A stretch of 64,000 nucleotides of DNA from Calidifontibacillus oryziterrae. Lineage in GTDB: Bacteria; Bacillota; Bacilli; Bacillales; Bacillaceae_J. Shown piece by piece: positions 37,160 to 46,110 of the stretch. The notes beneath the pieces were generated by a model. The model was not told the origin of the DNA. It was given only the letters and a program-made list of their open reading frames with translations, and did no database searches. Location of the stretch: assembly GCF_000331575.1 (NCBI RefSeq), contig NZ_ANOK01000005.1, forward strand, positions 1-64,000. The letters are read 5' to 3'. Position numbers and translations under genes: made by a program. Position 1 is the first letter of the stretch. Every line of letters begins with the position of its first letter.

Positions 37160-37399
37160 TGTTTAATTAGTCTAGACAAATGTTTATTAATGCTATGGTA
37201 ATTGGTTGTTAGGTAACAATAATAGCCTAATGCGGGAATCGTCTGTTTGACAGTCACATTCGGAAATACAATCATTCCAGATAATGTAACAATAATTGCC
37301 CAATGCGGCGCGGCGTCTGTTTGTTTTTTAAAATCAATGGTAATTGGTTGTTTAGAGTTAGATTGTATTTGAACTAGAATAGAAAACAACATTCGATGG

Positions 37400-37590
37400 T
37401 AATTTAGCGGACACTGGTTCCGTTAATTAGTAAAAATGAATCTTTATGGTGAGTCTATCGGACCTAGGATCCGTTATTCATTCAAAAAGGACCCTTTTTT
37501 GTATGTTTTTTATCAAATAACGGATCTTGTGTCCGTTAAATTGGAGAAATACATGATTTTGATAAAATAACGGATCTGTAGTCCGAATTT
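37400..37590. repeat. Dispersed ACGGA-N7-TCCGT inverted repeats, locus 1
   Basis: At least four elements of the form ACGGA-N7-TCCGT (or with one change) at about 37402-37421, 37447-37467, 37513-37532 and 37569-37586. The segment from about 37493 to 37570 is nearly identical to 53070-53150. The remaining gap 37160-37400 contains two related segments (GTAACAATAATNGCC..AATGCGG) and no gene. Confidence 0.8.
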
Positions 37591-37594
37591 TTTC

Positions 37595-37794
37595 CTATGG
37601 GAAAATTGTAGTACTACCCTATGGTAAAATATGTAATACTACCCTATGGTAAAATATGTAATACTACCCTATGATAAAATATGTAATACTACCCTATTGT
37701 AAAATTGTAGTACTACCCTATGGGAAAATTGTAGTACTACCCTATGGTAAAATATGTAATACTACCCTGTGGTAAAATATGTAATACTACCCTA
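37595..37794. repeat. 25-bp tandem array, 8 copies, ending in the SDR stop codon
   Basis: Units of 24-25 bp ending TACTACCCTA, in two versions (TATGTAATACT and TTGTAGTACT). The last TACCCTA contains the TAG stop of the dehydrogenase gene (37792-37794), so the array was seeded from the gene end. Confidence 0.92.
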
Positions 37795-38553
37795 CGAGGT
37801 GTACGACCAACCGTGCTCACCATGGTAGATCATTTGTTTTGACATACCGCCATCAATAGTAATGTTTTCACCGGTTATAAAGCTACTAGCATCACTGCAT
37901 AAATATAGAACCATTTTGGCAATATCAAGCGGTGTCCCTACACGCCTCACTGGGTGCTGCAAATGATCTTCCCTTGATAGTTCACCAAAAGCACCTGTGT
38001 CAATCCATCCTGGGCTAATGGAATTCACTCTCACTTTTCCAGCTAAGCTAATGCTTAGAGCATGGGTTAGTGCGCTAATTCCACCTTTAGCAGCCGAATA
38101 ACTTTCGGTATCCTTTTGGGACATCGTTGCACGTGATGAAGAAATATTTACAATTGCTGCATCCGAATTAAAATAATCTTGTAATAACATCGTCAACAAA
38201 TATGGGGCAGTTACACCAAGCTTTAAAACATAATTAAAATCATCATAACTACATTTTGACAAGATGCCATTCCTACTTACACATGCGTTATTAATTAAAT
38301 AGTCAACGTGCTTAAAACGTTTTAAAACCATTTTCACAAAATTAGTAATGATTTCTTCATTCGTAATATCCCCTGAAAAATACGTCAGCTTTTCACCATG
38401 CTTAGCAACAAGCTTCTCTGCCGCTTCGTTGTCTATATCTATAAAGATCACATTTGCACCATTCTGTAGAAATTGTTCAACAATGGCTCGTCCAATTCCA
38501 TTTGCACCGCCAGTTACAATGCATACTTTATTGTTAAAATCCAATGGTTGCAT
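37792..38553 (-). CDS. Short-chain dehydrogenase/reductase
   Basis: A 253-residue NAD(P)-dependent oxidoreductase of the classical SDR family. Cofactor motif TGGANGIGRA (about 14-23), NNAC at 89-92, catalytic Ser in NISSSRA, and the YSAAK motif with Tyr and Lys. The C-terminal ITGENITIDGGMSKQ is family-typical. An acidic residue (DIDN) after beta-2 favours NAD(H). Substrate unknown; related to 3-oxoacyl-ACP reductases but without fab context. Confidence 0.85.
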   Translation of the reverse strand: MQPLDFNNKVCIVTGGANGIGRAIVEQFLQNGANVIFIDIDNEAAEKLVAKHGEKLTYFSGDITNEEIITNFVKMVLKRFKHVDYLINNACVSRNGILSKCSYDDFNYVLKLGVTAPYLLTMLLQDYFNSDAAIVNISSSRATMSQKDTESYSAAKGGISALTHALSISLAGKVRVNSISPGWIDTGAFGELSREDHLQHPVRRVGTPLDIAKMVLYLCSDASSFITGENITIDGGMSKQMIYHGEHGWSYTS

Positions 38554-38951
38554 CCCCCTTTTATTATTATTTTCTGCATTAATTCTTATTACTAAATACT
38601 TTGTTGATGATCGTAAAGGCGCTTTTCCATTTTTTACTAATAGTTATTAGCAGTTATAAAATCAATACCTAGCTGCAAGTCGGTCCGACATCACTCTTTA
38701 GTATCTTTCGTTATTATAATATCCAGCAAATATGAAAAGCTACCTCAACAATAATTGCTTTTTGGTTAAGAAAAAAATTTGTCCTACTTTTTAAAATTAG
38801 ATTTGCCGAAGTATTTTAAAATTCTCACATAACAAAACAAATAGTGTTAGTATTCTTAAAATTGCTACAAAACGAATAACCAAGTTAGCAATAAATCCTA
38901 TATAATAATAGAAGCAGAGATACAAGCAAGGATTGGATGGGAGGGGAAGAA

Positions 38952-40652
38952 ATGGAAGCAAACTATTTTAAGGATTTCTTTAGCAGGTCTCCGATAGCCT
39001 TTTCCTGTCAAAAGGCTATATTCGATAACGAAGGAATGCCTTATGACTATGAATTTTTATTTATTAATGAAGCATTCGCTAAGCTAATGAATATTCAATG
39101 TGCCTCTTCTGTCCATAGAAAATTTTCAGAAGTATTCCAAGAAGTGGGTCGAGAAAATCTAGTAAAGAAAACCCTAGAATATACCAACACGAACCTTGAG
39201 GCAACTCATTTTGACTTGTACCTTGATCAGGATTCTAAATGGATTCGCATCCACATGTTCCCTTTACATGAACATACCTTTGGTTGTACCTATTTTGATG
39301 TAACAAAGGAATATATGCTTGTTCAAGATATCGAAGGATTTTTAAAAGTAAATATTGATTTGCTTTGTGTAATAGACCTTAAAGGTCATATTATGAAAGT
39401 GAACAAAGCATTTGAACGGATACTTGGATATAAATTTGAAGAGTTACAAGGAAATAAGATTACTACTCTAATACATCCTGAAGATGTACAGGCAAGCAAA
39501 CAAACGTTGAAAAAGCTAAAGGATCAAAAATCAGTTTCTAATTTTATTAATAGAATCCGTGGTAACGATGGGTTATATAGAATTTTAGAATGGCATTCAG
39601 AAACTATTGGAACATATATATATGCATCTGCGAGAGATATAACGGAAACACAAAAACTAGAAATGCAGCTGTATAAAAACAACGAAAGTCTTATCGAGCT
39701 AACTGAAAAGTTGGAGAGAAAAAACAAAATTCTAAAAGACCTTGCTATCAAGGATGAATTAACTGGTCTATACAACCGTCATTACTTAGACCAGTGGATT
39801 GATCAAGAGCTAAGTCGTGCTGATCGTGAACAACAACCATTATCTATGATTATTTTTGACTTGGATCATTTTAAGCGTGTAAACGACATTTGGGGGCATC
39901 CAGTTGGTGATGAGGTTTTGAAACAAACAGCACATTTAGCAAATCGTCTAATACGGGAACCGGAGTTTCTTGTAAGGCTAGGCGGTGAAGAGTTTGCGAT
40001 ACTATTACCAGGCAGTAATCTAAAACAAGCAATCCATATTGCGGAAACGATTCGACAAACAATGGAGGACTACAAATATCCAATTGTCGGCCATTTAACA
40101 GCTAGCTTTGGCGTCGCCGAAAAAAAGAATTCTGAAAAATTTTATTGCTGGTACAAACGTACAGATAAAGCGATGTATCGCGCGAAAGAAGCAGGACGGA
40201 ATCGTGTTTTTTGCTCAGACGATGAAGACCGTCCGCTTAACGCCCCGATAAAGTTTGTTTGGAAAAGTGAATGGGAAAGTGGCAATCCTAAAATAGATGA
40301 AGAGCATCGAGAGCTTGTTGAACAAGCTAATAGCCTTGTATCTTTGTCTTTGTCAGATATAGATGATGACAAAATTATCCCAAAAGTGGATACTATTTTA
40401 AATAATATTATTGAGCATTTCCGTGATGAAGAAGAAATCTTGAAAAATGTTGGATATCCAGATTACGAAAAACACGCTGAGATCCACCAATGCTTACTAG
40501 ATAAAGTGTTTCAATTCAAAAAAGCTTATCAGTGTGGAGATTTAAAGCTATCTGAATTATTTTCATTTATCGTAAATGACCTCATCGTTGGCCATATTCT
40601 AAATTCCGATTCTGATTATTTTCCATATACAAAAGCCAGCCATAAAAAGTAG
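38952..40652 (+). CDS. PAS-PAS-GGDEF-hemerythrin diguanylate cyclase
   Basis: A soluble 566-residue c-di-GMP synthase. Domains: PAS (about 5-125), second PAS (about 130-245), GGDEF (about 270-420) with KDELTGLYNRHYLD, IFDLDHFKRVND and the active site GGEEF, then bacteriohemerythrin (about 435-560) with the diiron pattern H..HxxxE..HxxxH..HxxxxD: DEEHREL, EHFRDEEE, YEKHAEIHQ and GHILNSDSD. Bhr-DGC proteins in Vibrio sense O2/redox through the diiron site. I chose the ATG at 38952, right after GGGAGGGG; upstream ATG lacks a site. It probably feeds the c-di-GMP pool read by the riboswitch at 49.2 kb. Confidence 0.9.
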   Translation: MEANYFKDFFSRSPIAFSCQKAIFDNEGMPYDYEFLFINEAFAKLMNIQCASSVHRKFSEVFQEVGRENLVKKTLEYTNTNLEATHFDLYLDQDSKWIRIHMFPLHEHTFGCTYFDVTKEYMLVQDIEGFLKVNIDLLCVIDLKGHIMKVNKAFERILGYKFEELQGNKITTLIHPEDVQASKQTLKKLKDQKSVSNFINRIRGNDGLYRILEWHSETIGTYIYASARDITETQKLEMQLYKNNESLIELTEKLERKNKILKDLAIKDELTGLYNRHYLDQWIDQELSRADREQQPLSMIIFDLDHFKRVNDIWGHPVGDEVLKQTAHLANRLIREPEFLVRLGGEEFAILLPGSNLKQAIHIAETIRQTMEDYKYPIVGHLTASFGVAEKKNSEKFYCWYKRTDKAMYRAKEAGRNRVFCSDDEDRPLNAPIKFVWKSEWESGNPKIDEEHRELVEQANSLVSLSLSDIDDDKIIPKVDTILNNIIEHFRDEEEILKNVGYPDYEKHAEIHQCLLDKVFQFKKAYQCGDLKLSELFSFIVNDLIVGHILNSDSDYFPYTKASHKK

Positions 40653-40690
40653 ATAGCTGCCAAGTGCATCAAGCACTTGGCAGCTATTTC
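40653..40690 (+). terminator. Terminator of the hemerythrin-GGDEF gene
   Basis: A perfect 15-bp stem ATAGCTGCCAAGTGC with its complement, loop ATCAA, followed by TTTCTT. It overlaps the stop codon region. Confidence 0.9.
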
Positions 40691-40883
40691 TTAATACAGA
40701 CTTATATCCTTATGATGTATATATTTAGTTTTATTCATTGGATTTTGAATCGGAGACGTCAGCTTGAATTCTACTCAAAAACTCCTTTAATGGTTTTCAC
40801 CTTCATATACACCGTCCAATTATGTTTCTTTACTTTATTCCTACTGAAAACTTATGGACTCTCAGCACCTTTCAGTAAATTTA

Positions 40884-41783
40884 CTATTTATCTCTTAACG
40901 AACTTGAGATGGTTACTAACGTTGTTGATAAACTAATTACCTCTTCTGCTTTTCCAACCATTTCTTTCGTAATATTATTTTGTTTTTGACTTTTCAGGGA
41001 ACTCTCCTCCGACGCTTCTGTTACAATTTGCATTTTATCAGAAATTTTTTCCGACAGGGATTTAATCATGGCGGCATTTTCTTTTGACAACTCAGACAAT
41101 TTTGTCATTTCTTGTGCAACGATGCTAAAGCCTTTGCCATGTTCCCCACTTCGAGCTGCTTCAATCATCGCATTAAAACCTAATATTCTCGTTTGGTTTG
41201 CTATTTGAGTAATAAACTCTAACGTATTATTTACTTCATTCGTAATTTCTTGAACCTCTTTTATATGGTTAACTAATTGGCGCTCATTCTCCTCAATTTC
41301 ATGAGCAAATGTAGCGACTTCAGCTATTTTCCCTTCCATTGTTTTCATGCTTGTATTGAGTTGTTCTGAAACCGTTTTTAACTCCTCACTTACCGTTTCT
41401 GCAAGTCTCTTATTTTGATTTCGAATCCGGCCGGATAATTTCTTTAATAACTTCCAAGCAAACCCCTGTTCATTACTTATATAGTTTAATAGCTGCTCCT
41501 TTGTAAAAGAAACGAGTATGGTTGGTTTCACTGCTGTTGCTGTAGCACTTCGCGGCATATTTTCAAGCAATGCCATTTCTCCAAGTGCATCCCCAGCACG
41601 TAAAGTTGCAATTGTTATCGTATTACCGGTATAATTGGCAGAAAGCATTACTTCCCCCGAGACTATTAAGTACATATTCTTCCCTTGATCACCTTGATGA
41701 AAAATAACCTCATCCTCGTTGAAAGATTGCTCAACACCATCCTTAATAATCTTTTCTGTATCCATAGTTATATTCATTTTCAA
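40884..41783 (-). CDS. Soluble cyclic-nucleotide-binding / methyl-accepting chemotaxis-type signalling protein
   Basis: A 299-residue cytoplasmic protein joining two modules. N-terminal cNMP-binding domain (about 15-125) with FHQGDQGKNMYLIVSGEV, and the phosphate-binding-cassette region GDALGEMALLENMPRSATATA, which keeps the usual Glu and Arg. The C-terminal part is a shortened MCP signalling hairpin (about 150-297) with tip NQTRILGFNAMIEAARSGEHGKGF, where classic tips read NLLALNAAIEAARAGE. No transmembrane segment or HAMP. It may signal to CheA/CheW in response to a nucleotide; no che genes nearby. Confidence 0.82.
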   Translation of the reverse strand: MKMNITMDTEKIIKDGVEQSFNEDEVIFHQGDQGKNMYLIVSGEVMLSANYTGNTITIATLRAGDALGEMALLENMPRSATATAVKPTILVSFTKEQLLNYISNEQGFAWKLLKKLSGRIRNQNKRLAETVSEELKTVSEQLNTSMKTMEGKIAEVATFAHEIEENERQLVNHIKEVQEITNEVNNTLEFITQIANQTRILGFNAMIEAARSGEHGKGFSIVAQEMTKLSELSKENAAMIKSLSEKISDKMQIVTEASEESSLKSQKQNNITKEMVGKAEEVISLSTTLVTISSSLRDK

Positions 41784-41990
41784 TCAGCCCTTATCTTTAT
41801 TTGAAACTAATATTATTACAGACACATTACTCTTTTTTTGGCTATTTTTGCAGTATTTCTTCAAATGATTGTTAGCTACACATCCTGAAAATATTGCCAT
41901 ATATGGTTGATTATAACACCAACTATCATGATTATCGACAACAATTACATGGTTTCTGTCTGAGGACTTTAAAAAAAATCAAAATAAAAA

Positions 41991-42126
41991 TGGTGATTTT
42001 GATTGCTATGGTGGACGCAACCCTTAAGGCATTGCTTCAGTCTCCTTGCTTGCATGAATGAGAGCTATGGGGCTTTCACTGTTGCTTTCCCGTAGGAGTC
42101 GTCACCTTCGCTTTTCAAAATCACCA
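41991..42126. repeat. 136-bp element with 12-bp terminal inverted repeats (MITE-like)
   Basis: Perfect ends TGGTGATTTTGA (41991-42002) and TCAAAATCACCA (42115-42126). The interior includes GGCTTTCACTG and CCCGTAGGAGTCGTCACCTTCG, reminiscent of the abundant GACGACTCCTGCGGG-type intergenic repeats of Bacillaceae. No transposase. It is in the 406-bp gap between the MCP-like gene and the ABC operon; nothing else is seen there. Confidence 0.65.
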
Positions 42127-42189
42127 GTATTAAACATATTTTTAACATAGTACAACAGGACTTATCAGATAGCCCCACCGTACGTGAAG

Positions 42190-43014
42190 TTACAAATCTA
42201 TTTTCTTTTCAATCAAATAACCCGTACCGAAGAATAGTGCAACCGTTGTAATAATATTGTATAGGCTTGCTGCTATATTTATTTCAAGCCCACCATGAAT
42301 GTTACCGGTAACAAGGCTATTATTATGATGAAAACTGATGGCACTATTTTCTATACCCATTGTCCCAATACTAAACGTGTTAAGGTCTAAATAATATGGG
42401 AATAAATCACTCAATCCAAATTGCCCAAACGCTAAAATCCCACTTAGTATTAAAAAGATAATAAACCAGAAACCGCCAATTCTTTTATTTCGAAATGTCA
42501 CTTTGCTTAATGCCATTGAAAAATATATTAGTACTAAAAGATTTACGCCACCAAACACAGATGTTAGTACAACAAAAACAATTTCTGCCCATGAAACTTG
42601 TTGCAAGAACATCGAGAAGATTTCCGCTAACGGAACTTCAACTGGAAAAAAGCTGTATGCCATAACCAAGTTGTATATTCCGATTACCAAGCCTAATATC
42701 GTAAACCACAATAACGCAACAATTAATTTTGAACCAACAATTTTATATCCTGTTAACGGTAATGAAAACGTTAAGTACCCTCTATCTTCATATAATTCTT
42801 TTCGGAAAGAGCCTACAATAAATAAAAATGTGACTAATGCTGTAGCAAATAAAACCATTACCGACAAAGCTATAAAAAGGTTGCCTGCTAACGATTCCCC
42901 AGTAGCTCTACTTATATAGGCGAAAATACCTGTCATTAGAATTAATACTAGAGCTAATACACCTAAAATATATTTATACGTTCCTCTTATTTCATATTTC
43001 ATATAGTTAATCAC
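42190..43014 (-). CDS. ABC transporter permease of a GntR-controlled operon
   Basis: A 274-residue membrane protein with six predicted helices (first pair at about 14-34 and 42-68). It carries no ATPase motif. It would be the channel half of an exporter with the ATPase encoded 12 bp upstream. Such GntR-ATPase-permease operons (YtrA/YtrB type) in Bacillus respond to cell-envelope stress; substrate unknown. Confidence 0.8.
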   Translation of the reverse strand: MINYMKYEIRGTYKYILGVLALVLILMTGIFAYISRATGESLAGNLFIALSVMVLFATALVTFLFIVGSFRKELYEDRGYLTFSLPLTGYKIVGSKLIVALLWFTILGLVIGIYNLVMAYSFFPVEVPLAEIFSMFLQQVSWAEIVFVVLTSVFGGVNLLVLIYFSMALSKVTFRNKRIGGFWFIIFLILSGILAFGQFGLSDLFPYYLDLNTFSIGTMGIENSAISFHHNNSLVTGNIHGGLEINIAASLYNIITTVALFFGTGYLIEKKIDL

Positions 43015-43026
43015 TCAAAATCCCTC

Positions 43027-43725
43027 CTATTCACTAAATACTTCTTTATAAATATCATCAATTTGTTTTCCCTTTTCTGCCCGTAAATTCTCAGCGTTTC
43101 CAGCTAAAACAATTTGACCATTCCTTAAAAATACAACTTCATCTAACATGTTTTCCATGTCTCTGACTAAATGGGTTGTAATAATCATTGAACTATTTTC
43201 ATTGTAGTTATTAATGATGGCATTCATAATTTGATCTCTTGCGACAGGATCTACTCCGGCAATCGGCTCATCTAAAATGTATAGTTTCGCATCCCTTGAT
43301 AATACAAGTGCTAAATTAAGCTTTTCATGCATCCCTTTTGAAAGTGTATCAATCTTCATGTTTGGTTCTAGCTTCATAAAATCTAACAACTCATTAAATT
43401 TTATTTCATTAAAATCACTGAAAAAATCTTTATAAAGCTTGCAAGCATCTTCAATCTTCATCCATTTGTAAAGAAAGTTTCGATCTGGTAAATAAGAAAC
43501 AATTGATTTCGTATAAACACCGACTTTTTGATTATCAATTAATACTTCGCCACTTGATTGTCTTAATAAGCCCGTCAATATTTTAATGAATGTCGTTTTC
43601 CCGCTTCCATTTGGGCCTAGTATACCAACAACTTTTCCCGCTTCTATCGTGAAACTTGGTAAGTCTAATACTTGTTTATTCAAATATTTTTTCGTTAGAT
43701 TTTTCACTTCGACAATCGTACTCAT
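43027..43725 (-). CDS. ABC transporter ATP-binding protein (YtrB-like)
   Basis: A 232-residue ATPase. Walker A GPNGSGKTTF (about 37-46), signature LSKGMHEKLNLALVL (LSKGM replaces LSGGQ, as in the YtrB/EcsA type), Walker B LYILDEPIAGVDP and switch His in ITTHL. Its ATG overlaps the stop of the GntR gene by 4 bases, so translation is coupled. Confidence 0.88.
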   Translation of the reverse strand: MSTIVEVKNLTKKYLNKQVLDLPSFTIEAGKVVGILGPNGSGKTTFIKILTGLLRQSSGEVLIDNQKVGVYTKSIVSYLPDRNFLYKWMKIEDACKLYKDFFSDFNEIKFNELLDFMKLEPNMKIDTLSKGMHEKLNLALVLSRDAKLYILDEPIAGVDPVARDQIMNAIINNYNENSSMIITTHLVRDMENMLDEVVFLRNGQIVLAGNAENLRAEKGKQIDDIYKEVFSE

Positions 43726-44087
43726 TCATTTCCCTCCTCAAACCAGTTTGAGATGATTTCTTTTATTTCAGCTTGTTTAAACCCTAGATTTTTCATTTCT
43801 TTGAAAAATTGTTCGACAACCTCGGTTGCCATCGTTCTTTTTAGCTTATTAATAGTGTTGATATTTTCTGTTACAAAAGTACCCATTCCTCTTTGCGTGA
43901 AAACTAATTCTTCTCTTTCCAATTCTTGATAAGCCCTTTGAATCGTGTTTGGATTTACCTTTAATTCTTTTGAAAAATCTCTTACTGATGGCAACTTGTC
44001 ACCCCCGTTCATCTCGCCTGAGACAATTTTTGTTTTCAATAAATTCATGATTTGAATATATATGGGAAGATTATTGTTAAACTCCAT
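43722..44087 (-). CDS. GntR-family repressor (YtrA subfamily)
   Basis: A 121-residue regulator: N-terminal winged helix (about 1-75) with PIYIQIMNLLKTKIVSGEM, LPSVRDFSKELKVNPNTIQRAYQELE and a short helical dimerisation tail (about 80-121), the YtrA type. The ATG at 44087 sits directly after GGAGGTGGGG; the longer frame to 44132 lacks a site. First gene of the operon and probably autorepressing through the inverted repeat at 44118-44139. Confidence 0.88.
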   Translation of the reverse strand: MEFNNNLPIYIQIMNLLKTKIVSGEMNGGDKLPSVRDFSKELKVNPNTIQRAYQELEREELVFTQRGMGTFVTENINTINKLKRTMATEVVEQFFKEMKNLGFKQAEIKEIISNWFEEGNE

Positions 44088-44117
44088 TTCCCCACCTCCA
44101 TAGCTTTTAATGTATCG

Positions 44118-44139
44118 GTGTATTAATGACATAGTACAC
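44118..44139. promoter_or_regulatory. Putative GntR operator
   Basis: Inverted repeat GTGTA-N12-TACAC, 31 bp before the GntR start. YtrA-type regulators bind such sites near their own promoter. Confidence 0.5.
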
Positions 44140-44220
44140 TAATATTCAATTACTGTCAACACCACTGATATAAATTTTTTCAACAAGACTTTGTTGAAGC
44201 ACAATTTGCTGATTTTCAAC

Positions 44221-44256
44221 AAAAAAAACAACCTACTCTATCGCAATGTAGGTTGT
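44221..44256 (-). terminator. Terminator of the symporter operon
   Basis: ACAACCTAC pairs with GTAGGTTGT around an 11-base loop and is followed leftwards by TTTTTTTT. It lies past the symporter stop at 44290. Confidence 0.85.
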
Positions 44257-44289
44257 TTGTAAAAGCCAAACGTCTTGTTTATAAAATTA

Positions 44290-45756
44290 TTAATTAGATT
44301 TCTTGAGTTCTTCAATACAAGTTAAAAATTCCTCTGCTTTTTGTTCAGGTGCTTTTGTCAATAAACTGACAACGATAAAAAGGAACACTGAAACAGTAAT
44401 ACCCCAAATACCGGAAGCAAGACCAAGTGGTTTTAATTTAAAAACCTCAAAAGCGATAACCATCAACCCACTTATCATGACACTTGTTAATAAACCTGCT
44501 GCAGTTCCTCTTTTCCAGAAAAACGCACCTATTATCGCGGGAACAACTACTAACAGCCCTGCTGATGAAGCCACTGATAATACTGCAATTAAATTTAACT
44601 CTAATTTGGCAAATAAAAAGGCTAGTATAGCGATGATTGGAATCACAATTTTCCCAACTCGCAATTGCATTTGATCCGTTGAACTCCTTTTAAAGTTCCC
44701 ATACACATCTCTCGCAAATAATGAAGATAATGTAAGTAGAATCGAATCGATCGTCGAAATAGCTGCCGCCATAATCCCGACCATGACGATAACTCCTAAA
44801 AGCGGTGGTACAACATCAGATGATAGAACCATTGGAGTTGCTAAATCTGGGTTTTCTAAACCGGGAAACATCACAACAGCGGAAAATCCCCAAATCACTG
44901 CAACAAGAGTATAAATTAAGCCGAAAATCATAAAACCCATTAACATTATTCGTAAGCTTTTTAGTGATGCTGGCATAAATAACCGTTGGCTTACTTGGGG
45001 ATTTGATAGACTAAAGAAAAACCAAGGAATTGTCATGCCAAGAAAGGTTGTAAAGCTCCAAAATCCGTTTCCGGGTACTGTTAAATATTCAGAATGATTT
45101 TTTTCTAATGAATGAAAAAATCCAGTGAAACCACCTAATTCATTAATAAGTACTAGTACGACAATTGTTGATGTAATAATCATGAATAGTGCTTGTAATG
45201 AATCAGTCCAGGCAACCGACCTGATTCCAGCAATATATGCAAAAACAATTGCAACAATAGTAGCGATAATTACACCGACAGTGAATGGGATTTCATTATT
45301 TGTCATTCCCTGCAATAAATATCCCACCCCTGTAAGCTGAACCGCACTATATGGAATTAGGAAAATACAGCTTGTTAAAGACACAATAACGGCTACCATT
45401 TTATTGTCATATCGGTCGCCTAACATTTCCGACGGGGTAACATATCCATATTTCTTCCCTACGATCCAAAACCTTGGTCCAAAGAAAGCAACTAGCGAAA
45501 CTCCCATTAAATAGATGAGTTCAAACCCTAATGCACCTACACCACCCTTATAGGTTAAACCTGCCAAACCAACTAACATAAACGCACTGTATGTAGTGGC
45601 ACTATAGCTAAGGGCTGATACAAATCCACCAAGTTTCCGGTCACCAAGAAAATAGCTGCCTAAATTATTTTGTGTTCCTGTTCTTGACAGGTAGGCAACA
45701 TATAAAGCAATGATTATATAAATAACAATCGCCCACCAAATCATAGTTGTTGTCAT
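44290..45756 (-). CDS. Sodium:solute symporter (PanF-like)
   Basis: A 488-residue Na+-coupled transporter of the SSS family with about 13 helices. Features: GDRKLGGFVSALSYSATTYSAFMLVG near the start, the Na+-site region SYSATTYSAF and SSAGLLVVVPAIIGAFFWKRGTAAG late on. The small YhdT/DUF997-type partner upstream is the arrangement of yhdT-panF, which suggests pantothenate or a related carboxylate; substrate not proven. Confidence 0.8.
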   Translation of the reverse strand: MTTTMIWWAIVIYIIIALYVAYLSRTGTQNNLGSYFLGDRKLGGFVSALSYSATTYSAFMLVGLAGLTYKGGVGALGFELIYLMGVSLVAFFGPRFWIVGKKYGYVTPSEMLGDRYDNKMVAVIVSLTSCIFLIPYSAVQLTGVGYLLQGMTNNEIPFTVGVIIATIVAIVFAYIAGIRSVAWTDSLQALFMIITSTIVVLVLINELGGFTGFFHSLEKNHSEYLTVPGNGFWSFTTFLGMTIPWFFFSLSNPQVSQRLFMPASLKSLRIMLMGFMIFGLIYTLVAVIWGFSAVVMFPGLENPDLATPMVLSSDVVPPLLGVIVMVGIMAAAISTIDSILLTLSSLFARDVYGNFKRSSTDQMQLRVGKIVIPIIAILAFLFAKLELNLIAVLSVASSAGLLVVVPAIIGAFFWKRGTAAGLLTSVMISGLMVIAFEVFKLKPLGLASGIWGITVSVFLFIVVSLLTKAPEQKAEEFLTCIEELKKSN

Positions 45757-45941
45757 CTTTCATTACCCCAATTCTTCGTTAAAAAATAGTTGATTACGAT
45801 TACTATTATGGAAAGCAAGGTCCATACGAAAAAGCCTCCATACCATTTAGAAACATCATTTAATAACGTGTATGGAAGAATATAAGCTAGCATCACAATC
45901 ACAATAATTGATAAAGCCCATTTCCATTCATTTTCTTTCAC
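45753..45941 (-). CDS. YhdT-like small membrane protein (DUF997)
   Basis: A 62-residue protein with two helices (about 9-26 and 37-54). It resembles the small YhdT protein encoded before PanF-type symporters. Its TGA overlaps the symporter ATG (ATGA), so the pair is translationally coupled. Confidence 0.75.
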   Translation of the reverse strand: MKENEWKWALSIIVIVMLAYILPYTLLNDVSKWYGGFFVWTLLSIIVIVINYFLTKNWGNER

Positions 45942-46110
45942 ACGATCACCTTAACCTATTCTAGTTTTTTGACTATTTTCAATATACTACCAATAAAATA
46001 ATTATTCAAAGTCAAAAAAAGAATCGACAGCAATATGTGCCTATCGATTATCTCAAAACAATATTATTCACAATACCATTAGAAAAAAATTCTATCATAA
46101 AATAAAATTC

